A DNA stretch of 64,000 nucleotides from an uncultured Bacteroidota bacterium (GCA_937894725.1 CALAYL010000094.1:1-64000), one strand, 5' to 3'; positions 35,675 through 44,765 are shown, numbered from the stretch's first letter. Notes: generated by a model from the sequence alone, not told the origin. A program made the numbers and translations.

Positions 35675-37522
35675 ATGTCCACCAAATCGTTAGAAGAAGT
35701 TTATGGCACTATCGATACTACCGGCACGATGAGTTGGCGAAGGAGGTTCTTTTTATTTATTGGACCTGCCTTTATGGTATGTGTGGGCTATATGGATCCG
35801 GGCAATTGGGCTACGGATATAGCTGGGGGTAGTCAATATGGATACAAACTATTGTGGGTGCTGTTAATGTCAAACATCATCGCCTTGATGTTACAAAGTT
35901 TTTGTGCTCGACTCGGTATCGTAGCTGGACGCGATTTGGCGCAAGCCTCGCGAGAAACATATCCAAAATATGTCAACTATATTTTATATGGATTAGCCGA
36001 AATCGCTATCGCGGCTTGCGATTTAGCTGAGGTATTGGGTATGGCGATTGGCTTAAAACTGTTATTTGGCTTACCGTTGATTTGGGGTGTTTTGATAGCT
36101 GCTCTAGATACCTTTTTGATTTTATTTTTACAGCAAAAAGGCATACGTTATTTAGAGCTTATGATTTTTTCTTTGGTGGCAATCATAGGCGTTTCATTTA
36201 TGGCTGAATTGTTTTTTGCGAAGCCAGATGTAGGCGAAATGATGAAAGGGTTCATTCCTTCTATACCGGATAGCAATGCGCTTTATATCGCCATTGGTAT
36301 CATAGGTGCTACAGTGATGCCGCACAATCTTTATCTTCACTCTGCGCTTGTACAAACAAGGCGAAATGGTACCGATGAACGCAGTATTCGGAATGCTATA
36401 AAGTTTAGTTTTTTTGATTCGGCAATAGCACTCAATCTTGCTTTTTTTGTGAATGCAGCTATATTGATAGTGAGCGCAGCGGTATTTTATAAAAATGGAT
36501 TTAACGAAGTGGCGAGCATTCAGAATGCACATGATTTGCTACAACCATTGGTAGGTGAGCGCTTAGCCCCTACGCTATTTGCCATTGCGCTCATAGCAGC
36601 TGGGCAAAGTTCTACTATTACAGGTACTTTGGCTGGTCAGATTGTGATGGAAGGCTACTTGGATTTGCGTATTTCTCCATGGCTCAGACGTTTGATAACC
36701 CGTAGTTTAGCCATTATTCCGGCAGTGATAGTGCTCTATATTTTTGGAGAAACAAAAGCAGACGAAATGTTGGTACTTAGTCAAGTGGTGTTGAGTCTTC
36801 AACTTGGTTTTGCGGTGGTTCCACTCTTGCATTTTGTGAGTGATAAAAAGCGGATGGGACAGTATGCGATAAATACGTTAATGAAGATAGCGGGCTGGGT
36901 GGCTGTATTGATTATAGTGGGGTTAAATCTCCAATTGGTAATTGAAACGGCATCAAATATGAGTACATATAAGTTGCTTTCTTTTTCAATTATTTCCGCA
37001 TTTGGTTTGCTGATGATATACATTGTTCTTCATCCCTACACCGCCAAAGATAAATCGGCTTCGGCTACTTCCTTGCATACTAAATCGGTTATCTCGATAC
37101 CTACTATCAAAAGTTTAGCTTATAATTCGATCGCTATTTGTGTGGATTTTTCGAGGACCGACCAAAAGGCGATTTCAGAGGGTTTTGCTTTTGGCAATCG
37201 AAGTACAAAGTTTTATTTAATACATATAGTTGAATCTGCGGCAGCGAGAGCTACTGGTTTGGAATCGAGAGATTTTGAAACACTTGATGACTGGAAAAAA
37301 ATAAATGAATATTGTCTTTTGTTGAAAGAAGAGGGCTATGAAACAGAGCCATTGATAGGCTTTGGTAATCCTAAAAAGGTGATTCCAAAACTGGTAAAAA
37401 AATGTGCAGCTAATCTTTTGGTATTGGGAGCGCATCGCCATACAGGGATCAAGGATATTATTTATGGAGAAACCATCAGCGCAGTACGGCATAGTGTGGA
37501 GTGTCCTGTATTGATAGTTTAA
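35675..37522 (+). CDS. mntH: Nramp divalent metal transporter with C-terminal universal-stress domain
   Basis: A 615-residue protein. Residues ~25-460 form an Nramp/MntH transporter with eleven or so membrane segments. The metal-site motifs are 'MDPGNWATDIAGG' in helix 1 and 'MPHNLYLHSALVQTR' in helix 6, plus 'AAGQSSTITGTLAGQIVMEG'. Residues ~480-615 ('IAICVDFSRTDQKAISEGFA' to 'HSVECPVLIV') are a UspA-like alpha/beta domain with the 'GAHRHTGIKDIIYGETISAV' nucleotide-loop region. It should import Mn2+ or Fe2+ with protons. The fused domain may sense ATP or AMP and regulate transport; fusions of this kind occur in Bacteroidota. Confidence 0.93.
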   Translation: MSTKSLEEVYGTIDTTGTMSWRRRFFLFIGPAFMVCVGYMDPGNWATDIAGGSQYGYKLLWVLLMSNIIALMLQSFCARLGIVAGRDLAQASRETYPKYVNYILYGLAEIAIAACDLAEVLGMAIGLKLLFGLPLIWGVLIAALDTFLILFLQQKGIRYLELMIFSLVAIIGVSFMAELFFAKPDVGEMMKGFIPSIPDSNALYIAIGIIGATVMPHNLYLHSALVQTRRNGTDERSIRNAIKFSFFDSAIALNLAFFVNAAILIVSAAVFYKNGFNEVASIQNAHDLLQPLVGERLAPTLFAIALIAAGQSSTITGTLAGQIVMEGYLDLRISPWLRRLITRSLAIIPAVIVLYIFGETKADEMLVLSQVVLSLQLGFAVVPLLHFVSDKKRMGQYAINTLMKIAGWVAVLIIVGLNLQLVIETASNMSTYKLLSFSIISAFGLLMIYIVLHPYTAKDKSASATSLHTKSVISIPTIKSLAYNSIAICVDFSRTDQKAISEGFAFGNRSTKFYLIHIVESAAARATGLESRDFETLDDWKKINEYCLLLKEEGYETEPLIGFGNPKKVIPKLVKKCAANLLVLGAHRHTGIKDIIYGETISAVRHSVECPVLIV

Positions 37523-37552
37523 TTTAGCTAACTATTTTTACATTTGAATACA

Positions 37553-37954
37553 ATGAGAACAGTTTTTCATATTGGTGATATACAAACATTTATCCGCACT
37601 GTTTCTACGATGGATACTGCTGTGTTTGAAGGAGGTGAAGTGCATTCGGTATATGCCACTTTTGCGATAGCGCGCGATGCAGAGTGGGCAGGACGCTTGT
37701 TTGTATTGGCTATGAGAGAAGAGCATGAAGAAGGGATTGGTACATTTGTCAATGTAGCGCATCACAATCCTGCATTTGTGGGAGAGGAAGTGATATTTAA
37801 TGCGACTTTGAAAGAACTAGTAGCAAATAAAATCGTCTGTGATTTTGAGGCTAAAGTAGGCGAACGAATAATCGCTAGCGGTAGCACTGGACAAAAAATC
37901 ATAGCGAAGTATAAATTAGCAAATCATTTTGAGAATATAAGACGTGGCAGCTAA
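37553..37954 (+). CDS. Hotdog-fold thioesterase (FlK-like)
   Basis: A 133-residue hotdog protein. 'TAVFEGGEVHSVYATFAIAR', 'REEHEEGIGTFVNVAHHNPA' and 'GEEVIFNATLKEL' resemble the fluoroacetyl-CoA thioesterase-like group, with the Glu/His pair near residues 60-80. It would hydrolyse an acyl-CoA. The frame also opens at a TTG three codons earlier; the ATG at 37553 is chosen. It overlaps smpB by 11 bases, so the two are co-translated. Confidence 0.8.
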   Translation: MRTVFHIGDIQTFIRTVSTMDTAVFEGGEVHSVYATFAIARDAEWAGRLFVLAMREEHEEGIGTFVNVAHHNPAFVGEEVIFNATLKELVANKIVCDFEAKVGERIIASGSTGQKIIAKYKLANHFENIRRGS

Positions 37955-38414
37955 ATCGAAAATACAACCTATAGCGATTTTTAATCGCAAGGCTTCGTAC
38001 GAATACGAAATTTTGGATAGATATACGGCTGGCGTAGTGTTGGCAGGCTCTGAGATAAAATCTATTCGTGAAAATGGATGTAGTATTTCGGAGTCTTTTT
38101 GTACGTTTAAATCGGGTGAGCTTTGGGTTAGAAATATGAATATACCTATCTATGACAAAGCCGTGTTTACTAATCACGATCCGCTTTCGGTACGAAAACT
38201 GTTACTAAATAAACGGGAAATAAATCGGATAGAAACCAAGGTAAAAGAACGCGGTATCAGTGTGATACCACTTAAAATCTTTACGAATGAGCGGGGTTAT
38301 TTAAAAATGGAAATAGGCCTTTGTAGAGGTAAGAAATCTTTTGACAAACGAGAGAGTATAAAAGAAAAAGACAACAAGCGTGAAATAGATAGAGCGCTAA
38401 AGAAGTATAAATAA
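37944..38414 (+). CDS. smpB: SsrA-binding protein SmpB
   Basis: A 156-residue SmpB: 'IAIFNRKASYEYEILDRYTA', 'GVVLAGSEIKSIRENGCSIS', 'ELWVRNMNIPIYD' and a basic C-terminal tail ('DKRESIKEKDNKREIDRALK') are all diagnostic. It binds tmRNA to rescue stalled ribosomes. The start is GTG at 37944, inside the end of the thioesterase gene; no ATG would give the usual N-terminus. No ssrA gene was found in the window. Confidence 0.97.
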   Translation: MAAKSKIQPIAIFNRKASYEYEILDRYTAGVVLAGSEIKSIRENGCSISESFCTFKSGELWVRNMNIPIYDKAVFTNHDPLSVRKLLLNKREINRIETKVKERGISVIPLKIFTNERGYLKMEIGLCRGKKSFDKRESIKEKDNKREIDRALKKYK

Positions 38415-38422
38415 ACAAACGA

Positions 38423-39403
38423 CTAAAAAGCAATATACTTCGTGCTTATCCATTTTTCATCGATGCCGATTCTAGACCAATCTCCATTTTCTTCATATAC
38501 AAAAACTTCTTGGCCTTTGAGTATGCTACCTATCTTGCTAAACGTAGCATCTGGGCCACTTCTCACATTGAGCACATCGGCATTCACTACGGCTCTTTTT
38601 ACCGATTTTACATAATTTGCATATACCCATTCTTCATTTTTTGAAGATATTTTAAGCCACCCATTTTGTTCGTCATAGATACGCAACACTGCTCCTAGTG
38701 TAGCGCTTCCAACTATTGCTGCCGAGCCATTCGATCCCTCTCGTATATTGAGTGTAGTGGCAGTAACAGAGCCATATCGAACCGAGGCAGGGAGTGGTTT
38801 TGGCGTGGTGGCGGTACTCCCTATTTTCGCTCTTACTAAAGGCAAGAAATTAGCCTCACAATCTGCTACTTTGTTTCCTCCAAAAAATGCGGTGCCGGGA
38901 CATGATTTCGTGTTGCCACTACCATTGGTGCGAGCACCAGTACTGAGGTCAAACCAATGATGATACACCACATAATCGGTAGTTACAGGTATTTTGAATC
39001 TTTTACAAATAGCGGCCGTGGCGCGAACAATACTGTCTTTTTGTGCAGTTGTCATATTGTCTTTACCCGTATCGAAGTAGCCTACATTCTCTATGCAGAT
39101 AGCGTTTGCATTTCGTCCATATATACAAGCAGGGTTTGATTCTAGGTTTCGTCCTGTACATATTTTACCATCAGGAAAAATGGAAAAATGCTGACCAATA
39201 TCTGCCCAACCATTATTTACTACATGGTGGTTTTTCATTCCTTTCTGTAGGTCGAAATGGTTGCTGCCATTGAAATGCGCATATCCTGGCGAAAAGGTGT
39301 GGTGCTCTTGTAAGAACAAAATTGTTCTAGCCACTGCTTGTTCCTTTATCCAATTTTCAAACTCATTTATTGAGTATAATGTAAAGCCGTATTTGGTTTC
39401 CAT
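38423..39403 (-). CDS. N-acetylmuramoyl-L-alanine amidase with two SH3b domains
   Basis: A 326-residue protein. The N-terminal ~190 residues are an amidase_2/PGRP-like zinc enzyme: 'LQEHHTFSPGYAHFNGSNHF', 'GWADIGQHFSIFPDGKICTG', 'AICIENVGYFDTG', 'VVYHHWFD' and 'TKSCPGTAFFGGNKV' contain the putative zinc ligands. Residues ~205-265 and ~268-325 are two bacterial SH3 domains ('LNIREGSNGSAAIVGSATLG' and 'LNVRSGPDATFSKIGSILKG'), which bind cell wall. No signal peptide is visible, so it may be exported another way or act as a lysin-like protein. No phage genes surround it. Confidence 0.88.
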   Translation of the reverse strand: METKYGFTLYSINEFENWIKEQAVARTILFLQEHHTFSPGYAHFNGSNHFDLQKGMKNHHVVNNGWADIGQHFSIFPDGKICTGRNLESNPACIYGRNANAICIENVGYFDTGKDNMTTAQKDSIVRATAAICKRFKIPVTTDYVVYHHWFDLSTGARTNGSGNTKSCPGTAFFGGNKVADCEANFLPLVRAKIGSTATTPKPLPASVRYGSVTATTLNIREGSNGSAAIVGSATLGAVLRIYDEQNGWLKISSKNEEWVYANYVKSVKRAVVNADVLNVRSGPDATFSKIGSILKGQEVFVYEENGDWSRIGIDEKWISTKYIAF

Positions 39404-39474
39404 GATAGGGTAGTTTTAACTAAAATTAATGTTATCTTTTAGAATATCGAAACTATTTGCCATAAAATACAGAA

Positions 39475-39496
39475 GGCCGTGTCTTTCGACACAGCC
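39475..39496 (-). terminator. Hairpin after the histone-like gene
   Basis: The stem ggccgtgtc / gacacagcc has one mismatch and a tttc loop (39475-39496). Read on the minus strand it lies ~60 bases after the histone-like gene and is followed by a T-rich stretch ('ttctgtatttta'), so it is a plausible but not strong terminator. Confidence 0.5.
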
Positions 39497-39553
39497 CCTG
39501 ATTACCAAAACCAAACCTTACCGATGCTTTATCGATGAGGAATGTATCTAAAT

Positions 39554-40045
39554 TTATGCGTTTACAACGTTGTTTACTTCGGAAGTTACTCCCTTAGCGA
39601 TAGCGGTTGCTGCTTTTTTTACAGCAGTTTTCTTACGAGCTACCGTTTTCTTAGCTGCCTTAGTTCCTTTCTTTGCACTAGCAGCAGCTTTCTTAGCAGT
39701 AGCCGTTGCTTTTGTAGTAGTTTTTCCTGTTACTCCTTTGATTTTCTTTTCTAACTCAGACTCCAATTTCTGGATTTTCTTAGTTAATGAAGTGATTTGA
39801 GCAATACCTGTTTTTCCGTATTGGTCAACTACCTTGTTCAATTTAGTTTCTAATTCTTTGCGTTTTGCCTCAGAATTAGTAACTACTTGGTCAACGATTT
39901 TCTTTCCTTCGCGCTCGTTGATTTTTCCTTTTTTGATTAGTTCATCTACGCTTTTTTGAACTTTTTTAGAAGATTCTGCTGCGAATCCTACTCCTGCATA
40001 AAGAAGAGATTTTACTGTTTCTTGAAATTTTTTGTTTTGTGACAT
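39554..40045 (-). CDS. Histone-H1-like Ala/Lys-rich protein with phasin-like N-terminal helix
   Basis: A 163-residue protein with two parts. Residues ~1-100 are a long amphipathic helix ('FQETVKSLLYAGVGFAAESS', 'KVQKSVDELIKKGKINEREG', 'SLTKKIQKLESELEKK') resembling the phasin/PHA-granule-associated family. Residues ~105-155 are an Ala/Lys/Thr tail ('AAASAKKGTKAAKKTVARKK') like eukaryotic H1 and bacterial Hc1 tails, likely to bind DNA. The ATG at 40045 gives the natural start MSQNKKF; a longer frame begins at 40096. It is a single gene with a strong promoter. Nucleoid binding or granule association are both possible. Confidence 0.85.
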   Translation of the reverse strand: MSQNKKFQETVKSLLYAGVGFAAESSKKVQKSVDELIKKGKINEREGKKIVDQVVTNSEAKRKELETKLNKVVDQYGKTGIAQITSLTKKIQKLESELEKKIKGVTGKTTTKATATAKKAAASAKKGTKAAKKTVARKKTAVKKAATAIAKGVTSEVNNVVNA

Positions 40046-40524
40046 GATGTTATTTTTTTTTGTTTTTAAATTTTTGTCTCTGTCAATCAATTTCAATATT
40101 TAATAATTTGTTTTAACTAAATATCTTCGTTTTGATTGATAGTGCAAATGTAGTTTATCTGTTGTTATATTTCAAATAGTAATAGTTCATTTTCTTTATT
40201 ATTTTACAATAAATATTCCGCAAAACAAATATAAAAAACACAAATACGTATTCAAGAATGTTGACAATAAACAGTTACAAAATATTAAAAAAGCAAATAT
40301 CTGAAAAATCACAATCTGAAAAAATTAACAAAATAATTATTATTGAGTCTAGCCAAATTGTTTTTTTCATAGGCAAAATGGGCAAAAATTATGGTTTAGT
40401 TTTAGAATTTCTATACCGCCTTTCATTTAAAAATTACTTTTGAAATCGGGCTGCTGTCTAATATTTAGATACTATGTTGAAACTTTGAGAAAAATCTCAA
40501 CCCAAACTTAAGATATTTGTGCCG
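40046..40524. other. 479-base AT-rich gap
   Basis: Very AT-rich sequence between the histone-like gene (-) and the GT2 gene (+). It holds the promoter described above. A 61-codon open frame (40258-40443) has no recognisable family and biased A/T composition, and I do not believe it is a gene. No RNA gene or hairpin was recognised. Confidence 0.5.
40145..40175 (-). promoter_or_regulatory. Strong phylum-type promoter of the histone-like gene
   Basis: On the minus strand the -7 box TACATTTG is at 40145-40152 and the -33 TTG at 40173-40175, with a 20-base spacer. This is a full match to the Bacteroidota consensus. The predicted leader is about 95 bases. Confidence 0.65.
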
Positions 40525-41631
40525 ATGAACTGGTTAGCTATTACATATATTTTTATCTCGGCACTGCTATTGCTCTACTATGTTGGTGTATTTAGTCGGT
40601 TGTTATTTTTAAAACCTAAGTCGTATTCTCCCGAAAAAATGCCAGCTGTATCGGTGGTGATTTGTGCAAAAAATGAAGCAGAGAATTTAGAACGAAATCT
40701 CAAGGTGATAATGATTCAACGATATCCAAACTTTGAAGTCATCGTAGTCAATGATCAATCTACCGATAATACAGCACAAGTAGTAAAATATTTTTGTGAT
40801 CGCAATAGTAATCTACGCTTGCTCAATATCAAAAAAGAAATCGTAAAGCCATTACCTGGCAAAAAATTTCCACTCAAGGTAGGTATAGAAGGAGCTACTC
40901 ATGATATCATCGTGGTCACTGATGCTGACTGCAAGCCAGCAAATACACTTTGGTTGAATACACTCGTATCTGAATTTTTGAGGGAAACAGATTTTGTGTT
41001 GGGCTATGCACCATTCAATAAGACCACTGGACTGCTCAATAAATTTATTCGCTTCGATAATGTGATGGCGGCTATGCAATATTTCAGTTTCTCCTTGGCG
41101 GGCTTACCTTATATGGGTGTTGGTAGAAATATGGCATTTCGTAAAAGCGAGTTTTTGAATTATGAAGAGAGTGAAAAATCCCAAAAAATACTTTCTGGCG
41201 ATGATGATTTATTTATAAATAAAAAAGCTACTCGAAAAGCTACTGAAATAGCCATTCACAAAGATTCATTCATGTTTTCTAATGCAAAAGACTCTTGGAA
41301 AGAATGGCTAAACCAAAAGACAAGACACACACAGACAAGCTACCACTATACATTCTTTAGTCAGTTGCTGCTTTTTATGTTTGCCTTATTAAACTTTAGT
41401 TTTTACGTATTTCCGATTGCATTTTTTATAGTACCTACAAATCTGCTATACTTTGCAATTCCTTTCGCTACTGTACTATTAGTGAAACTCTATATTCATA
41501 CTAAGGTGGCTATAAAACTAAACAATGATGACTTGCCTGTGTTTAGCATTTTGCTCGATTTGTTGTATGTATTGCATCTTCCTATTATATTTATAAAATC
41601 AATATTCGCCAAAAAAATAGCATGGAAGTAA
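40525..41631 (+). CDS. Family 2 glycosyltransferase, membrane-bound
   Basis: A 368-residue GT-A enzyme. 'VSVVICAKNEAENLERNLKV', 'VIVVNDQSTDNTAQVV', 'IIVVTDADCKPANTLWL' (the DxD-like donor site), 'LSGDDDLFINK' and 'EWLNQKTRHTQTSYHY' follow the processive-type GT2 pattern. A hydrophobic N-terminal helix and two to three C-terminal membrane segments tie it to the membrane. It resembles the other GT2 gene at 44.8 kb closely, and both may work on one surface glycan. A GTG two codons earlier is possible; the ATG is chosen. It overlaps the sigma-factor gene by 10 bases. Confidence 0.9.
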   Translation: MNWLAITYIFISALLLLYYVGVFSRLLFLKPKSYSPEKMPAVSVVICAKNEAENLERNLKVIMIQRYPNFEVIVVNDQSTDNTAQVVKYFCDRNSNLRLLNIKKEIVKPLPGKKFPLKVGIEGATHDIIVVTDADCKPANTLWLNTLVSEFLRETDFVLGYAPFNKTTGLLNKFIRFDNVMAAMQYFSFSLAGLPYMGVGRNMAFRKSEFLNYEESEKSQKILSGDDDLFINKKATRKATEIAIHKDSFMFSNAKDSWKEWLNQKTRHTQTSYHYTFFSQLLLFMFALLNFSFYVFPIAFFIVPTNLLYFAIPFATVLLVKLYIHTKVAIKLNNDDLPVFSILLDLLYVLHLPIIFIKSIFAKKIAWK

Positions 41632-42221
41632 GCTCTACTAAAAAAGCAGACGACATCGAACTCATCAATAAAGCTAAAACTGGCGATCAGAAAGCTTTTG
41701 AGGCATTGATGGCTAAATATAGAAATGCTGTTTTTTATACGATTTTAAAAATGATACATAATAGAGATGATGCAGAAGATATTTTGCTTGTTTCTTTTTC
41801 AAAAGCATTCAATAATCTTGAAAATTATAAGGAAGACTTCGCATTTAGCACCTGGCTTTTTAAAATAGCTACCAATAACTGTATCGATTTTATTCGTAAA
41901 AAGAAACTACTGACTACACCACTTGAAGGCAGTGTGACCGATAGTGGCGACTCAGAGTATAGAGGGATAGTAGTGTCAGATACCAATGCAGACCCCGAAG
42001 AGTCTATAATCAAGGAACAAAAGGCAGCTAAAATGAGAGCTATTGTAGCGCAGCTTCCAGATAAGTACCAAACGCTTATTAAAATGCGCTATTTTGAGGA
42101 GTTGTCTTACGAAGAGATAGCAACCAAAACAGACCTTCCATTGGGCACAGTAAAGGCGCAACTTTTTAGAGCCAAAGAGGCTTTATTCCAAAAATATAAT
42201 CCTTCTAAAGATAAGTACTAA
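41622..42221 (+). CDS. ECF-type RNA polymerase sigma factor
   Basis: A 199-residue sigma-70 family protein. Region 2 is seen as 'RDDAEDILLVSFSKAFNNLE' and 'FSTWLFKIATNNCIDFIRKK', and region 4 as 'KYQTLIKMRYFEELSYEEIA' plus 'LPLGTVKAQLFRAKEALF'. Regions 3 and 1 are missing, as in ECF (group 4) factors. No anti-sigma gene follows, since the next gene is DHFR, so control must be by another means or the regulator is elsewhere. It overlaps the GT2 upstream and DHFR downstream by one base (TAATG), forming a three-gene operon. Confidence 0.92.
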   Translation: MEVSSTKKADDIELINKAKTGDQKAFEALMAKYRNAVFYTILKMIHNRDDAEDILLVSFSKAFNNLENYKEDFAFSTWLFKIATNNCIDFIRKKKLLTTPLEGSVTDSGDSEYRGIVVSDTNADPEESIIKEQKAAKMRAIVAQLPDKYQTLIKMRYFEELSYEEIATKTDLPLGTVKAQLFRAKEALFQKYNPSKDKY

Positions 42222-42742
42222 TGCTCATCTCTATTGTAGTAGCTATTGATGAATCAAACGGTATAGGACGAGGGGGTGATTTATTATGGCGATTGCCCAG
42301 AGATATGCAGCGCTTCAAAACGATCACACGGCATCACCATGTATTGATGGGGCGAAAAACATACTTATCTATACCTGAGAAATTTAGACCACTACCTGAG
42401 CGTACCAATCTTATTTTATCTCGTTCGGAAACTCAGATAGATGCTACTGCAACTCAATTTCAGTCTATAGATAAAGCCATTGATTTTGCTAAGTTGAATG
42501 GTGAAAATGAGCTTATGATTATAGGTGGTGGCGAGTTATACAAACACACACTCGATATTACTGACCGAATCTACCTCACGCGTGTACATGCTACATTTGA
42601 TGCCGATACTTTTTTTCCGACTATTGATATGCGCTCATGGACAGTAGAAGAGCGTGAGTTTTTTAAGGCAGATGAAAATAATGCGTACGATATGTCATTT
42701 ATTATGTTGGAACGAGTTAAGGAAGCAAATAGCTTAATGTAA
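42221..42742 (+). CDS. folA: Dihydrofolate reductase
   Basis: A 173-residue DHFR: 'ISIVVAIDESNGIGRGGDLL', 'WRLPRDMQRFKTITRHHHVL' with the catalytic Asp, 'MGRKTYLSIPEKFRPLPERT', 'MIIGGGELYKHTLDI' and 'IYLTRVHATFDADTFFP'. It reduces dihydrofolate with NADPH, for thymidylate and purine synthesis. Thymidylate synthase, its usual neighbour, is not here; instead it ends the GT2-sigma factor operon. Its last 26 bases overlap the end of the TonB receptor on the other strand. Confidence 0.96.
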   Translation: MLISIVVAIDESNGIGRGGDLLWRLPRDMQRFKTITRHHHVLMGRKTYLSIPEKFRPLPERTNLILSRSETQIDATATQFQSIDKAIDFAKLNGENELMIIGGGELYKHTLDITDRIYLTRVHATFDADTFFPTIDMRSWTVEEREFFKADENNAYDMSFIMLERVKEANSLM

Positions 42743-44765
42743 AAAAGCCGTGAATACCCTTGTTTGGAGCATAAAGGTATGTAGTGTCAAATCGATGTCC
42801 ATTCGGATTGCTGATTGGGTCTGATGCGCTATAATTAAATGGGTCATTCCCTCTTAAAATTGGGGTTTTAGGTAGTAAGTTCAACACATTGTTTATTCCT
42901 GCTCTCACGCTGATATTTGACTTCCATTTTTTTTCTACAAAAAGATTCACCCAAGCATACCATGGCGAAAATTCTGCTCTTGGATCATTAAACTGTCTTC
43001 TCAAAAGCATAGGTGAATTGAGCCACCCATTTACACTTGCTGTCCATCCATTCTGCATATTTTGATAGCCTATATCGAATGTCATATTTAATGCAGGGGC
43101 GTTGACCACTGGAGTTATCTGTGTTTTTTTTAGTAGATATGAAAACTGAGCCGTAGCGCCTATCTGGATATAAAGCGAATTTGGCAAATGCGCTGTAAAA
43201 GAAGTCTGAATACCATAATACCAGGCTTGATTATCTTCGTTTTCTATCAAAAATGTAGTGTGGTCATCTTGCAATTCAGCTTCGACTTTATTAATGATAG
43301 CACTAGTAAACAATCTAGACTCAAAACCTATTTCGGTTCGTTTCACTTTTCTTCTTAGTTCATATTGAATATGTCCACCATAGGCGAGTTCATTTTTGAT
43401 ATCCTCATCGAGGAGTACAACCTTTGCATCTGTGTACGCTATCCTGTCATCCACAAAAAGATTTGGTGTGCGAAACCCACTGCCAATACCAAGTCTGACA
43501 CTGTGTTGATGATTATCTGACTTCCATTTATAGTCAATGCGTGGGCATATAGCATAGCCATTATTTACTGTAGTGTATTCAAATCGAATACCCGCAAGGA
43601 GCTCATGGTTTTTGTTGAAATGTACCATGTCTTGCAAAAAAATAGCAGGCATGTGATTCATAAATGTGAGTGTATTGCTATCGCTCAGCGATGCTGGGTT
43701 CGAGAGTGTCAAAAAACGATAAAATCGATATGATATACCTGTCATCAGCTCACTTGTTTTTGCTACTTTTTTGTCATATACGAGTTGGGTAAAAAGATTT
43801 TGTTCCATGCTGTTAAACTCGTTTATGCCATAGGCAGAGCGTTGGTTTTGGTGTAGGTAGGCAAGTGATAATATTAAATCTTGATTGCGCACTGGCATGG
43901 CAAAATTTCCCGCTATTTCAAATCGATTTAACTTAATTGCTTCGCCATAGATAAAATCGCTTTTTCGATATTTTGATTGCCAATCGACTTCGCCCCCTGT
44001 GCGCGAATCGTGCGTGTAGCGTCCCCAAATTGAGGAAATTTTTTGTACTTTATTTTTGAAGCTCCATTTATTGAAAAGCGAAAATCTATTTTGAAGTGGT
44101 AGGTCGAGATAGCCGTCTTTGTTGATGTCCCATCGCATGTATTGGTTAAAAAGTGATGCTGCGAAAAGACCATCAAGCGGTCCAGCCTTTACTGAAAAAG
44201 CTAATTCTGCATTTGTTTCGAGATACGAATTTGTACCTGCTTGTATTGAAAATCGAGCTGCTTTACTAGGGTTTATGGTGATGATATTGATCACGCCAGC
44301 TATAGCATCTGTGCCATATACAGTCGATGATGGGCCTTGCATTACTTCTATTCTATCTACAATACTCATGGGGATACCGCTGATAGCATATACCGTAGCA
44401 TTGCCGCCCGATATAGGCACACCATCTATTAATACTAGTGTATAGCTGCCTTCTTGACCATTTATTTCAATATCGCCAGAGCCATCTAGTGCGCCATCTA
44501 TATTGGACTGTATGCCAGTGACCATGCGTAATGCATCTTGTACATTGGTGATTTGTTGCCGTTGAAAATACGAAGCATCGAAAATTTTGACAGGTATCGC
44601 AAATTCTTCTCTCCGCAATTCTTTGAGCGAACCAGTGAAGAGTACTTGATTGCTAAATATGGAGTCTATTGATTTGGCAAAATTATTAGGTTGTGCATCG
44701 CTCTCATTGGCTAGTACCAAAAGCATAATAGCACACAATCTAAAACCGTAAAATATTCTTTCCAT
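42717..44765 (-). CDS. TonB-dependent receptor
   Basis: A 682-residue outer-membrane receptor. The signal peptide starts at the ATG at 44765 (MERIFYGFRLCAIMLLVLAN). The plug domain is at ~50-175: 'REEFAIPVKIFDASYFQRQQ', 'DALRMVTGIQSNIDGAL', 'VLIDGVPISGG', 'IDRIEVMQGPSSTVYGTDAI' and 'AGVINIITINPSKAA'. A ~500-residue 22-strand barrel follows. The typical Bacteroidota SusC N-terminal carboxypeptidase-like domain is missing, and no SusD gene is near, so it fits the BtuB/FepA/CirA type for metal chelates, vitamins or similar, not glycans. Ligand unknown. A longer frame starts at 44831 but would spoil the signal peptide. Confidence 0.9.
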   Translation of the reverse strand: MERIFYGFRLCAIMLLVLANESDAQPNNFAKSIDSIFSNQVLFTGSLKELRREEFAIPVKIFDASYFQRQQITNVQDALRMVTGIQSNIDGALDGSGDIEINGQEGSYTLVLIDGVPISGGNATVYAISGIPMSIVDRIEVMQGPSSTVYGTDAIAGVINIITINPSKAARFSIQAGTNSYLETNAELAFSVKAGPLDGLFAASLFNQYMRWDINKDGYLDLPLQNRFSLFNKWSFKNKVQKISSIWGRYTHDSRTGGEVDWQSKYRKSDFIYGEAIKLNRFEIAGNFAMPVRNQDLILSLAYLHQNQRSAYGINEFNSMEQNLFTQLVYDKKVAKTSELMTGISYRFYRFLTLSNPASLSDSNTLTFMNHMPAIFLQDMVHFNKNHELLAGIRFEYTTVNNGYAICPRIDYKWKSDNHQHSVRLGIGSGFRTPNLFVDDRIAYTDAKVVLLDEDIKNELAYGGHIQYELRRKVKRTEIGFESRLFTSAIINKVEAELQDDHTTFLIENEDNQAWYYGIQTSFTAHLPNSLYIQIGATAQFSYLLKKTQITPVVNAPALNMTFDIGYQNMQNGWTASVNGWLNSPMLLRRQFNDPRAEFSPWYAWVNLFVEKKWKSNISVRAGINNVLNLLPKTPILRGNDPFNYSASDPISNPNGHRFDTTYLYAPNKGIHGFFTLSYLLP

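Noticed and set aside
38423..39403. Amidase with SH3 domains as a prophage lysin
   Set aside because: No holin, structural or integrase genes nearby; flanked by smpB and a histone-like gene.
40261..40266. TTGACA motif
   Set aside because: This is the E. coli-type -35 box; Bacteroidota sigma-A uses TTG/TAnnTTTG, and no matching -10 lies behind it.
40258..40443. 61-codon open frame in the AT-rich gap
   Set aside because: Composition follows the gap (Ile/Lys/Asn/Ser rich), no family, no conserved context, and it overlaps no promoter of its own. Probably chance.
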